Shown one piece after another: positions 56,072 through 64,000 of a stretch of 64,000 nt of DNA. Every line of letters starts with the position of its first letter. Position 1 is the first letter of the stretch. The notes beneath the pieces were generated by a model, which worked only from the letters and a program-made list of their open reading frames with translations, had not been told where the DNA came from and made no database searches. The stretch is from Fimbriimonadales bacterium (GTDB lineage Bacteria > Armatimonadota > Fimbriimonadia > Fimbriimonadales > ATM1). The DNA lies in contig JAHCHL010000003.1 in the NCBI GenBank assembly GCA_026129745.1, positions 183,263-247,262 on the forward strand, in the 5' to 3' direction. Both the position numbers and the translations under genes were made by a program.

Positions 56072-56983
56072 ATGAAATGGTGTTGGATTCTTCTGGCAGC
56101 CCTGGCCCTCGCCGGGTGCTCCGAAAAAAGTCATGGCCCTTCGATCGCCGACCGGCCGATCAGGGTCGTCACGACGACAGGAATGATCGCGGATGCTGCC
56201 CAAAACGTCGGAGCGGGCAGGGTCGACGTTCAGCCACTTATGGGTCCTGGCACCGACCCTCACCTTTACAAAGCGACCGCAGGTGACGTCAGGACGCTCG
56301 ACGGAGCGGACATCATCCTCTACAACGGCCTTGAACTCGAAGGCCGCATGGCCGAGATCTTTGATGCGATGCGGTCCAAGCGCGCCGTTGTGGCCGTCGC
56401 CGCGAACCTGCACGAACAGGACCTCATCGCTCTTACGGCAAGCAAAAAAGATCCCCACGTCTGGTTCGATGTCCAACTTTGGAAGCAAGTCGTAGAGTCC
56501 ATCCGGGACGCGCTCATAGGTCTCGACCCAGACCACAGCGAGAAATACAACGAAAACACTCGCCAATACCTGTCAAAGCTCGATGAACTCGACGCTTGGG
56601 CAAAACGCGAGTTCGAGTCGATTCCTCGCGATCAGAGAGTACTTGTAACCGCGCACGACGCATTCGGATACCTTGGAAAGAGATACGGAATCGAAGTGTT
56701 GGCAATTCAGGGAGTCAGTACGGCAACGGAAGCTAGCGCCGCTGACATCAGGCGACTCGCAGACGTGCTTTCAACCCGAAAAATCAAGGCGCTCTTCGTC
56801 GAAAGCAGCGTCCCCCAATCCACGATTGAAGCCTTGCAGCAAGCAGTCAAATCACGCGGTTGGAACATTGAGTTAGGAGGGGAACTCTTCTCGGATGCGA
56901 TGGGAGCACCGGGAACAGATGAAGGAACGTACATCGGAATGTTTCGCCACAACGTACGCACGATTGTTGAGGCGCTAAGGTGA
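56072..56983 (+). CDS. Manganese/zinc ABC transporter substrate-binding lipoprotein (TroA/MntA type)
   Basis: A 303-residue lipoprotein (lipobox LALAGC, Cys16) of the cluster A-I metal binders. [20 protein letters not shown] starts the fold; ligands are expected at [15 protein letters not shown] (His), VWFDVQLWK region (DPHVW His), [16 protein letters not shown] (Glu/His) and the C-terminal [15 protein letters not shown] (Asp). Metal is probably Mn given mntR, but Zn or Fe is possible. It overlaps the ATPase gene by 4 bp. Confidence 0.93.
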   Translation: MKWCWILLAALALAGCSEKSHGPSIADRPIRVVTTTGMIADAAQNVGAGRVDVQPLMGPGTDPHLYKATAGDVRTLDGADIILYNGLELEGRMAEIFDAMRSKRAVVAVAANLHEQDLIALTASKKDPHVWFDVQLWKQVVESIRDALIGLDPDHSEKYNENTRQYLSKLDELDAWAKREFESIPRDQRVLVTAHDAFGYLGKRYGIEVLAIQGVSTATEASAADIRRLADVLSTRKIKALFVESSVPQSTIEALQQAVKSRGWNIELGGELFSDAMGAPGTDEGTYIGMFRHNVRTIVEALR

Positions 56984-57705
56984 ATGCAGTCGAGATTCGT
57001 GATCTCACGGTCGCATACGACGAAAACCCAGTGCTGTGGGACGTCGATCTCGACATCCCCATGTCGACGCTCTTCGCAATCATCGGCCCGAATGGCGCAG
57101 GCAAGAGCACTCTGATCAAGGCAGCGCTCGACCTGATCCCAAGAGCGGCGGGAACGGTGCGAATCTTGGGCAAGCCGTATCGCGAGGTGCGCAAAAAGGT
57201 CGGTTATGTCCCTCAGCGCGGAAGCGTCGACTGGGACTTCCCAACGGACGCTTTGGACGTCGTGCTGATGGGAACATACGGTCGTTTAGGCTGGATTCGC
57301 AAACCAGGTCGCGCAGAACACGAATTGGCGATGCACTGTCTGGAAACAGTGGGAATGGCAGACTTCGCGCATAGGCAAATCAGCCAACTCTCTGGCGGAC
57401 AGCAGCAAAGAGTGTTCTTAGCGCGCGCATTGGCACAGGAAGCCGAGCTGTACTTTATGGATGAACCGTTCGCTGGTGTCGATGCGACGACCGAACGCGC
57501 GATCATCGATGTGCTTCGTGAGCTTCGAGCTAAAGGAAAGACGGTCGTAGCCGTCCACCACGACTTAGAGTCGGCACCCACTTACTTCGATCGGGTCGCG
57601 CTGCTCAACGTCCGAATGATCGCGACAGGTGATTTTGAAACCGCATTCACACAAGAAAACTTAGTCAAGACTTATGGCGGTCGAATCGCTGTGTTGGCAA
57701 AATGA
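56980..57705 (+). CDS. Metal ABC transporter ATPase
   Basis: A 241-residue ATPase: Walker [17 protein letters not shown], signature [18 protein letters not shown], Walker [17 protein letters not shown] and the switch His in [20 protein letters not shown] is typical of Mn/Zn/Fe (TroB/MntB) ATPases. ATGA overlaps on both sides show tight translational coupling in the transporter operon. Confidence 0.95.
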   Translation: MNAVEIRDLTVAYDENPVLWDVDLDIPMSTLFAIIGPNGAGKSTLIKAALDLIPRAAGTVRILGKPYREVRKKVGYVPQRGSVDWDFPTDALDVVLMGTYGRLGWIRKPGRAEHELAMHCLETVGMADFAHRQISQLSGGQQQRVFLARALAQEAELYFMDEPFAGVDATTERAIIDVLRELRAKGKTVVAVHHDLESAPTYFDRVALLNVRMIATGDFETAFTQENLVKTYGGRIAVLAK

Positions 57706-58598
57706 ACCTGTTCCACGAACTTCTGTTTGATTACACGCTTCGCAACGTCGCGCTCGGCTGCATGATTCTCGGCACTGTGAGCGGCGTGCTCGGATCATTC
57801 GCAGTATTGCGAAGACAAGGCTTGTTGGGAGATGCGTTAGCGCACGCCGCATTGCCTGGAGTTTGCTTTGCATTCATTCTTACTGGCCTAAAAACGCCCA
57901 TTGCGCTCCTGATAGGAGCCGCTCTGTCTGGTTGGATCGGGATGCTGTCCATCAATCAAATCCTCAAACGCTCTCGCATTGACTCCGGGGCGGCACTTGG
58001 AACCATTCTTACGGTCTTCTTTGGTTTCGGCGTAGTGTTGCTGACTGTAATTCAGAAGTCTTACGCGGGCAAGCAAGCAGGCCTCGACAAATTTCTGTTC
58101 GGTCAAGCCGCCGGACTTGTTGCAGAGCAAGTGCTGACCATGGCAATTCTTAGCATTATTGCGCTCACCGTGGTGGTCCTCTTATTCAAAGAATTCAAAG
58201 TCATTTCATTTGATCCGGAGTTCGCACAGAGCATATCCATTCCAACGCATGTCGTCGCTAACATGCTCAGCGCGTTGTTGCTTATCTCGATCGTCGTTGG
58301 GCTGAATACAGTGGGCGTCGTTCTAATGTCGGCGATGCTCGTGGGTCCAGCAGCAGCGGCGCGGCAATGGACGAACTCACTCAAAAAGATGCTATTGATC
58401 GCTGCGTCCATCGGCACGATCTCCGGCCTGACGGGCGCTCTAATCAGCGTCTTGGGCACAAAGATCCCAACCGGTCCAGTCATCGTGATCGTTCTGTCCC
58501 TGATCGTCTTGCTTTCGGTGCTGTTCGGAAGTGCGCGGGGAGTCGTCTGGGAGTCGCTTCGCCGAAGAAAGCGACGTTTTGTCGAGGGTCAACGGTGA
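57702..58598 (+). CDS. Metal ABC transporter permease, first subunit
   Basis: A 298-residue ABC-3 family permease with about eight or nine helices: [60 protein letters not shown] (ATPase-contact loop) and a basic C-terminus ([11 protein letters not shown]). It pairs with the next permease as a heterodimer in TroCD-type systems. Confidence 0.94.
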   Translation: MNLFHELLFDYTLRNVALGCMILGTVSGVLGSFAVLRRQGLLGDALAHAALPGVCFAFILTGLKTPIALLIGAALSGWIGMLSINQILKRSRIDSGAALGTILTVFFGFGVVLLTVIQKSYAGKQAGLDKFLFGQAAGLVAEQVLTMAILSIIALTVVVLLFKEFKVISFDPEFAQSISIPTHVVANMLSALLLISIVVGLNTVGVVLMSAMLVGPAAAARQWTNSLKKMLLIAASIGTISGLTGALISVLGTKIPTGPVIVIVLSLIVLLSVLFGSARGVVWESLRRRKRRFVEGQR

Positions 58599-59701
58599 GT
58601 GTTGTGTTGGGAATTGCATTGGTTGCCGTTGCGACTTCCTCGGCCTGCGCGCTTTGTGGTGTGTTCTTGGTGTTGAGACGGCTTGCGATGATGGCCGATG
58701 CGATCAGTCACTCGATACTTCCTGGATTGGTTGCTGGATATGTGTTGGCACAAGGGCCGAATCTTCTCACCGGATTCGTCGGAGCGGCTGCAAGCGGCCT
58801 GCTGACGGTTGTGCTTGTCGAAGCGCTGACGAAATCGAGGAGAGTCAAAGAAGACGCCGCAATTGGAATTGTGTTTCCTGCACTCTTCGCGCTCGGCGTT
58901 TTTCTCGTCACTAAGTTCTTCGACAATCTTCATCTTGACGCTGATGCAATCCTGTTCGGCGTTATCGAATACTCACCGTTCGATGAGTTTAAGCTCGGAT
59001 CATTGATGCTGGGTCCCAAGTCATTCTGGGTCATGCTTGGACTGTTTGTCGTAAACGCAATGTTTATGACAACATTCTTCAAAGAGTTGAAAGTATCGAC
59101 ATTTGACCCAGAACTCTCCAAAGCGCTTGGATTCTCTCCGTCGCTGATCCACTACTCACTTATGGCTCTAGTAGCCGTGACGACGGTAGGAGCATTTAGT
59201 GCCGTCGGCGCCATCCTTGCTGTCGCGCTGATCATCGTGCCGGCAGTGACCGCATCGCTTCTAACATATCGGTTGAAGCAAATGGTCGCCATTTCGCTGG
59301 TTATCGGCGCAACTTGCGGACTTGTCGGCTTTTGGCTTGCGACGCTCGTCGACGTTTCGATCAGCGGCATGATCGCGACCACGCTTGGCGCGGTATTTCT
59401 GTTGGTATTCCTCTTTGCACCGAATCGTGGAGTAGTCGCACAGATCATTCGACGGCGAAGGCAGAGCGCACGTTTTCTCGCTGAGATGCTCGCCGTGCAC
59501 CTTGACTCTCACGAAGGAACAAGCGACGAGGACGAGGAAAGTCGAATAGGGCATCTGATCACAGAAATGGAATGGGCAGAACCTCAAGCCGATGCAGCCA
59601 TCGCTACAAGCACGAACTTAGGTTGGATTGTCCAGACAGGCGATCGGCTCCAACTTACAAGCGAAGGCAGGCGCATCGCGCAGAGTGTTCGCAACCGTTA
59701 G
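58595..59701 (+). CDS. Metal ABC transporter permease fused to a C-terminal winged-helix-like domain
   Basis: A 368-residue protein. Residues 1-285 are an ABC-3 permease (MADAISHSILPGLVAGYVLA, TVGAFSAVGAILAVALIIVP). Residues 286-368 are soluble and include RFLAEMLAVHL, RIGHLITEMEW, and TNLGWIVQTGDRLQLTSEGR with RIAQSVRNR, a helix then wing like the DtxR/MntR DNA-binding domain. Chlamydial YtgC-YtgR is a known permease-repressor fusion; this one seems to keep only a small wHTH part. GTG 58595 overlaps the previous stop. Its own stop interlocks by 4 bp with the macB-like gene. Confidence 0.85.
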   Translation: MSVVLGIALVAVATSSACALCGVFLVLRRLAMMADAISHSILPGLVAGYVLAQGPNLLTGFVGAAASGLLTVVLVEALTKSRRVKEDAAIGIVFPALFALGVFLVTKFFDNLHLDADAILFGVIEYSPFDEFKLGSLMLGPKSFWVMLGLFVVNAMFMTTFFKELKVSTFDPELSKALGFSPSLIHYSLMALVAVTTVGAFSAVGAILAVALIIVPAVTASLLTYRLKQMVAISLVIGATCGLVGFWLATLVDVSISGMIATTLGAVFLLVFLFAPNRGVVAQIIRRRRQSARFLAEMLAVHLDSHEGTSDEDEESRIGHLITEMEWAEPQADAAIATSTNLGWIVQTGDRLQLTSEGRRIAQSVRNR

Positions 59702-60915
59702 TCGTTCCGCAACGCTTCGATTGGCTGAAGTTTGCTCGCCATGTAGGCAGGATAGAATCCGAAGAAGATTCCCACCATCGCCGCGAATGAAAACGCGATG
59801 ATGATTCCGGCGGGCACGATCACAGGCGGTACGCCCATCAGTCCGGCGACGAACTGCACGCTCACAAGTCCGAGCAAAACTCCAATCAGTCCACCGCCCA
59901 AACACAGGGCGACCGACTCGAGCAAAAACTGACTGAGAATCGCATCTTGAGTCGCGCCGATCGCCTTTCGAAGGCCGATCTCTTTGGTCCTCTCAGTAAC
60001 GCTGACGAGCATGATGTTCATGATTCCGATACCGCCGACCAAAAGCGAAACGCTCGCGACACCGGCAAGCAGCAAACTCAGAATTCTCGACTGCTCTTCG
60101 GCTGTCTCGATCAGCTCACCCTGGTTGAACGCACGAAACAGCGCTTCGCCGCTCGCGCTCCTTCTAACCGTCGAAAGAGTCGACTGCACTTCGTCCAATG
60201 TGTGCTGCATCAGCGAACTGTCCGCCGCGCGCACAGCGATCGAACTCAGGCTCTGCCTCCGTTGCAGTCGATCCAAAGCGGTCTTGATCGGCACATAAAT
60301 CATGTCGTCAGGGTTCATCGGCCCTTGCCCCGTGCCGCCCTTGAACATCGCAACGCCGATCACTTCGAACTCTTGGTTGTTGATTCGAATCCGAGTGCCG
60401 ACTGCCGACCCTCCTTCGTACAGCCTGTCGTAAATGTCGAACCCGAGAATCGCAACTCTTTCCGAATTGTAATTCTCTTCTTCCGTAAAGAAACGCCCAT
60501 CTTGAAGCTTGATGTTGCGAATCTCCTGCAACTCAGGAAGCCCCCCCGTAACCTGAGACCTCTCGTTTTTGTTGCCATACTTGACTTGTACGCGCGTGCG
60601 AACTTCGCCGCTGACATGGCTCGCAGTTGGAACAGATCGTCTGATCGTCTCGACGTCCTCCAACTTCAGCGTCTGCGCTTCGTCCGGCGCACCGGTGTTC
60701 CTGCCGCCCATTCCCCAGTTCGGAAACACCACGATCAAATTGCTTCCAAGAGCCTCCAATCTTTCCAAAGACTGCTTTTTGGTGCCTTCCGCAATGCCGA
60801 TCATCGCAATGACAGAAGCAACGCCGATCATGACTCCAAGCGTGGTCAATGACGAGCGCAGCTTGTTAGCCGTGATTGCCGCTAAAGCGGAAGCGACGCT
60901 GTCGCGAAGCGTCAT
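59698..60915 (-). CDS. MacB-like ABC transporter permease (FtsX domain)
   Basis: A 405-residue protein with MacB topology but no ATPase domain: an N-terminal helix (ANKLRSSLTTLGVMIGVASV), a large extracytoplasmic MacB_PCD domain with LVVFPNWGMGGRNTGAPDEA, then three C-terminal helices (SLLLAGVASVSLLVGGIGIM; MLVSVTERTKEIGLRKAIGA). The partner ATPase must be elsewhere, as nothing in the window fits. The adjacent MacA-like adaptor makes it an efflux or lipoprotein-export system. Confidence 0.92.
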   Translation of the reverse strand: MTLRDSVASALAAITANKLRSSLTTLGVMIGVASVIAMIGIAEGTKKQSLERLEALGSNLIVVFPNWGMGGRNTGAPDEAQTLKLEDVETIRRSVPTASHVSGEVRTRVQVKYGNKNERSQVTGGLPELQEIRNIKLQDGRFFTEEENYNSERVAILGFDIYDRLYEGGSAVGTRIRINNQEFEVIGVAMFKGGTGQGPMNPDDMIYVPIKTALDRLQRRQSLSSIAVRAADSSLMQHTLDEVQSTLSTVRRSASGEALFRAFNQGELIETAEEQSRILSLLLAGVASVSLLVGGIGIMNIMLVSVTERTKEIGLRKAIGATQDAILSQFLLESVALCLGGGLIGVLLGLVSVQFVAGLMGVPPVIVPAGIIIAFSFAAMVGIFFGFYPAYMASKLQPIEALRND

Positions 60916-62660
60916 CTGCCTCCGCCTCCTGCGCCACCGCCCGCGCCGCCACCTGTGCCAGCTCCGCCTCGCTGGCCAGGGCTGCTCGTGCCGGGCCCGC
61001 TGAATGGATTGCGTTGCTGTGCAGCATCTTCCATTCTTCGCTGCTGCTCTTCGATCTGCTTCATGTCGATCTTGCTGACGACAATCTCTTCACCTTCCTT
61101 AAGGCCCTCAAGAATCTCGACGACAGCATTCCCTTGCACACCGGTCTTCACTTCTCGCTTCTGCGGCTTATCTTTGGCGACCATCACCTCGACGTAAGAC
61201 TTTCCATCCTCGCGAATGACTGCCTGCGACGGCACGACAAGGACATTCTTGCGCTCCGTCAAAATAAACTCGCAGCTCGCATTCAAGCCCGGCATCAGCT
61301 TGACTTCTTCTGTCGGTTCGATCTCGACACGCACCTTGACTTGCGTGACGCCGCTGGTCGTTACCGCAGCAGGATTGATGCGAGACACTCGTCCCTTCAA
61401 CGGAGTCCGCCGCGCAGATTCGAGTGTGACGCGAACAACTTGATCGAGTTTCACTTTTGCGACGTCCGCTTCATCGACATTGACTTCGACATACATTCGA
61501 GTAACGTCGGCAATCTGCACGATGCTCGTGCCCTGCGCAAACGCGCTCAACCCAGGCGGAACGATCGTCCCCTGCTCAACATACTTAACAGTCACGACTC
61601 CGTCGCGAGGAGCGACAACCGTTGTTCCTTCGAGTTGCACTTTTGCGTTGTCTCTCGAAACGCGGCTGCGAACGATTGCTGCCTGCTGGGCGCGAATCTC
61701 TGTTTGCCGAACGTCGACTTGTCGCAGGTTCGCCTTTGCTGTCTCAAGATTTGCTTGAGCCGTGCGAACAGCTTGCCTCGCTTCTTCCAAATCCCGCTGG
61801 CTCACTCCGACTTCGAACCGACTCGCCTCCGCTTGATCGAGCGATGCTTTCGCTTGTCTTGCGCGCGCTTCCAGCGATTCGATTTGGATGCGAATGTCGT
61901 CCTCGATCCGATTCGCTCTCACTTCAGCATTCCGATAGCTCGCTGCTGCGGATTCGCGCTGCGTCTTCGCTTGTTCGTAGGCAGCCCTGCTCACGTAGCC
62001 TAATCCAAGCAACTCTTCTTGTCTGCGCAAATTCGCTTCAGCCGCTTCTAACTCGGCGCGCGAACGAGACAGATCGCCCGCAACTTGCGCTCTTGTTTGA
62101 GGGGCTGTAACGCTGCGCATCGTCTCCAAAGCCTTGACAGCAGCTTCATGGTTCGAGCGCGCTTGGGTAATGGCTGCTTCTGTCAAATGCGGCTGTGCGG
62201 TTGCCCGCGCCTCCAGCGTCCGCAAGCGAAGTCTCGCAGTCTCCAGACTCGCCTCCGCATTCTCGACTGAAGTTTTGCGAGTAACACGTTCGATCTCCAA
62301 ATTGTATCGGCTTTGCTCAAGTCGCGCGAGATTTGAGTTGAGATCTGCATCGGACTGCTCGAAGGCTGCCTGAGAATCGCGAGGGTCGATGATCGCAATC
62401 AAATCGCCCTGCCGAACGATGTCACCCTCTTCGACGGCGAGTCGCACGATCTCGCCGCCAGCTTTGCTCTTAACATCTACCGTTGTCAATGGCTGCAACA
62501 AACCGGTCGCGATAAACGACATCGTGGCGTCGCCGAGTTTCACTTTGTCGGTGCGATAGATGATGTCGGCGCGTGAGCCTAAATTGTCTCGAAGCAAATA
62601 CCAAATCGAGAACGCGATGATGCCGACAATAACGGCGAGAATCAAGCCAGTTCGTTTCAT
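60912..62660 (-). CDS. MacA/HlyD-type periplasmic adaptor with Gly-rich tail
   Basis: A 582-residue membrane-fusion protein, longer than the usual 370-400. A single N-terminal helix (TGLILAVIVGIIAFSIWYLL), a lipoyl domain (VKSKAGGEIVRLAVEEGDIV), a long coiled coil (about residues 90-330) and a beta-barrel with RDGVVTVKYVEQGTIVPPG and IADVTRMYVEVNVDEADVAK. The tail is Gly/Ala/Arg low complexity. ATG 62660 is used. It overlaps the permease by 4 bp. Confidence 0.93.
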   Translation of the reverse strand: MKRTGLILAVIVGIIAFSIWYLLRDNLGSRADIIYRTDKVKLGDATMSFIATGLLQPLTTVDVKSKAGGEIVRLAVEEGDIVRQGDLIAIIDPRDSQAAFEQSDADLNSNLARLEQSRYNLEIERVTRKTSVENAEASLETARLRLRTLEARATAQPHLTEAAITQARSNHEAAVKALETMRSVTAPQTRAQVAGDLSRSRAELEAAEANLRRQEELLGLGYVSRAAYEQAKTQRESAAASYRNAEVRANRIEDDIRIQIESLEARARQAKASLDQAEASRFEVGVSQRDLEEARQAVRTAQANLETAKANLRQVDVRQTEIRAQQAAIVRSRVSRDNAKVQLEGTTVVAPRDGVVTVKYVEQGTIVPPGLSAFAQGTSIVQIADVTRMYVEVNVDEADVAKVKLDQVVRVTLESARRTPLKGRVSRINPAAVTTSGVTQVKVRVEIEPTEEVKLMPGLNASCEFILTERKNVLVVPSQAVIREDGKSYVEVMVAKDKPQKREVKTGVQGNAVVEILEGLKEGEEIVVSKIDMKQIEEQQRRMEDAAQQRNPFSGPGTSSPGQRGGAGTGGGAGGGAGGGGR

Positions 62661-62715
62661 ATTGTGGTGATAACGGAGTGTGCAGCCAGTCGCGGCACGA
62701 CGACCCACGTATTGG

Positions 62716-63222
62716 CTACGCTTGTCGCTCGCTCGAAGGTTCCATCTTGCTCAGCGCCCAATAGTAGCCTAACCAGATTAAACCCGACGCGCATGACGAA
62801 ATAAGCGGTACAGCCCATGCGTAGGTTGCCGGAAACTCCGGAGGCTGATAGCCCTCGATCAAAGGCGCCTGCGTGATCTCGTGCCACAAATATAAGTACA
62901 CAAAGACGCTCGCAGGAAGCAGTCCCGCAATGCTCCCAACCAGCCCAGCCAATCGGGCGAAGTGGGTGAAAATGAACCCCGCCAGCAAAGCGAGAAGCGC
63001 CCCGATTCCAGCGACGCGATACAGGTCGTCGAAGGTCTGAAGCCTGCCGCCGGCAAGGTACGGAATAGCCAGGCATGCGAATTGCGCGAGGCTCGCGCCG
63101 GTGAACGCGAAACAGCCGCCGCCGATGGTCCGATCGAACGATGCTGCTCGCCGGCTTGGCCTATCCAGAACTTCGTCTGTATCCAAGAATCCAAAGCCCC
63201 GTTCGGGTTCGTTTTCAGGCAC
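62716..63222 (-). CDS. Multi-pass membrane protein of unknown function
   Basis: A 168-residue protein starting at GTG 63222, chosen because TATGAT (63229-63234) is 6 nt upstream and no other start precedes the mdh promoter. A 40-residue acidic then basic N-terminus is followed by about four helices (GASLAQFACLAIPYLAGG, AGIGALLALLAGFIFTHF, LVGSIAGLLPASVFVYLYLW, PLISSCASGLIWLGYYW). No motif recognised. Divergent from mdh. Confidence 0.65.
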   Translation of the reverse strand: MPENEPERGFGFLDTDEVLDRPSRRAASFDRTIGGGCFAFTGASLAQFACLAIPYLAGGRLQTFDDLYRVAGIGALLALLAGFIFTHFARLAGLVGSIAGLLPASVFVYLYLWHEITQAPLIEGYQPPEFPATYAWAVPLISSCASGLIWLGYYWALSKMEPSSERQA

Positions 63223-63298
63223 TGAAGCATCATAGCCGACTATGCCGGCGTGCCATAATTGGACCTTCCCCCGGGAGTACAAAGGAGTACGAACACGC

Positions 63299-64000
63299 AT
63301 GAAAGTCAGCATCATTGGCGGCGGAGGCCGAGTCGGGTCGAACGCCGCGTTTGCCCTGCAAATGGGCGGAGTTGTTAAAGAGATCGTTATCGTAGACATG
63401 AACGAAGACATGGCGAAAGGCGAAGCCTTGGACCTTCTTCATGGAGCCGCGCTATCAAGTCCGCAAAAAATTCATGCTGGCGGTTACGACAAAGTCGCTG
63501 GCAGCGACTGCGTTGTCATTACCGCTGGACTGCGACGCAAACCGGATGAAAGCAGATTGGAACTCATCAATCGAAACGTCGCACTGTTCAAGGAAATCGT
63601 CGCAAGCGTCAAGTCGGCCGGATTGCCAAACCATGCGACGATTCTCGTTGTCAGCAACCCTGTAGACATTCTAACGCAGCTCGCAGTAAGAGATGCTGGA
63701 TTGCCAGCCAATCAAGTGCTTGGACTTGGAACCGTTTTAGACACCTGCCGATTCCGATCACTGCTTGCGGATCACTTCGATGTTGCGGCGACAGATGTCC
63801 ATGCTCTCATTCTTGGAGAACATGGTGATTCGATGGTCCCGATGTGGAGCAGCGCGACCGTAAACGGTACGCACATTTCGAGCCTCGACGGTTGGTCGCA
63901 AGATGTTGGCAACTCAATCTTCGAACGCACCAAGAAGAGCGGAGCAGAAGTCATTAGCCTAAAAGGCGGCGCAGGCTGGGCAGTCGGAGTGAGCATCCAA
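63299..64000 (+). CDS. mdh: Malate dehydrogenase (LDH/MDH superfamily), N-terminal part
   Basis: 234 codons are seen before the window ends. VSIIGGGGRVGSNAAFALQM is the NAD-binding fold, VVITAGLRRKPDESRLELIN the substrate loop, GLGTVLDTCRFRSLLADHF and LILGEHGDSMVPMW the catalytic Asp-His region (His175). Arg80 of the RKP sequence points to malate rather than lactate. AAAGGAG lies upstream. A TCA-cycle enzyme of the LDH-like MDH type. Confidence 0.93.
   Translation, partial: MKVSIIGGGGRVGSNAAFALQMGGVVKEIVIVDMNEDMAKGEALDLLHGAALSSPQKIHAGGYDKVAGSDCVVITAGLRRKPDESRLELINRNVALFKEIVASVKSAGLPNHATILVVSNPVDILTQLAVRDAGLPANQVLGLGTVLDTCRFRSLLADHFDVAATDVHALILGEHGDSMVPMWSSATVNGTHISSLDGWSQDVGNSIFERTKKSGAEVISLKGGAGWAVGVSIQ

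Noticed and set aside
60876..62003. Plus-strand frame of about 375 codons opposite the MacA-like gene
   Set aside because: The opposite strand holds a clear membrane-fusion protein; this is a shadow of its coiled coil.
62716..63411. Longer start for the membrane protein next to mdh
   Set aside because: The upstream part would overlap the mdh coding start on the other strand and has no start signal; GTG 63222 has a good -10 box.

Overview
Identity. The window looks like chromosome from a compact, free-living bacterium, most plausibly of the Armatimonadota (Fimbriimonadia-like). This is inference from gene content: a PEP-CTERM secreted protein, a DUF1501/DUF1800 pair, a dolichyl-phosphate-type GT2, a CIRCE-controlled groESL, MreBCD with a RemA-type regulator, an S18 protein with long tails, flagellin and sigma-54. 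No 16S rRNA or other marker is present to prove it. I saw no rRNA, tRNA, IS element, prophage or CRISPR array.

Layout. 1-7.1 kb: end of an ABC permease, RidA, a GbsR-type regulator, then a leftward remA-mreB-mreC-mreD-gdhA-rpsR-lipoprotein cluster. 7.2-9.4 kb: a rightward accessory operon with a strong promoter, in which a thioredoxin-like/pilin-like reading frame is cut by two in-frame stops and a secreted cysteine-rich peptide by one; the third gene is intact. 9.4-15.4 kb: leftward redoxin, Ig-like membrane protein, pcp, purH, small membrane protein, SpoIID. 15.4-31.6 kb: FAD oxidoreductase, a DUF1573 protein with a tetraheme cytochrome, NlpC/P60, PEP-CTERM protein, asparaginase-family hydrolase, PspA, a split NAD synthetase, glyS, ChaN, groESL, a zinc peptidase and a uridine kinase. 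31.6-42.7 kb: VOC and GNAT proteins, M24 peptidase, hutU, a histone-H1-like protein with 42-bp repeats, a Cys-rich unknown, hutI, deoB, rpoN, prfA. 42.7-52.9 kb: flagellin, DUF1501/DUF1800, unknown Cys-containing ORFs, SRPBCC, fasciclin, DUF378, alkyltransferase-like protein, thioesterase, USP, HemW. 52.9-64 kb: Gfo/Idh oxidoreductase, phosphoesterase, GT2, DUF1289, MntR, a manganese/zinc ABC transporter whose second permease carries a winged-helix tail, a MacA/MacB-like pair, and the start of malate dehydrogenase.

Genome style. Two patterns recur. Many genes lack a Shine-Dalgarno sequence and instead have a TANNNT -10 box 6-8 nt before an ATG or GTG start, which suggests leaderless transcription; I used this to choose several starts. 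Seven of twelve convergent gene pairs share exactly 4 bp, so their stop codons interlock (CTAA, TTAG or TTAA).

Most interesting. The 7.2-9.4 kb operon, the interlocked stops, the overlapping divergent -10 boxes at 52.88 kb, the permease with a winged-helix tail beside mntR, and the DUF1573 protein with what looks like a dead matrixin-like domain.
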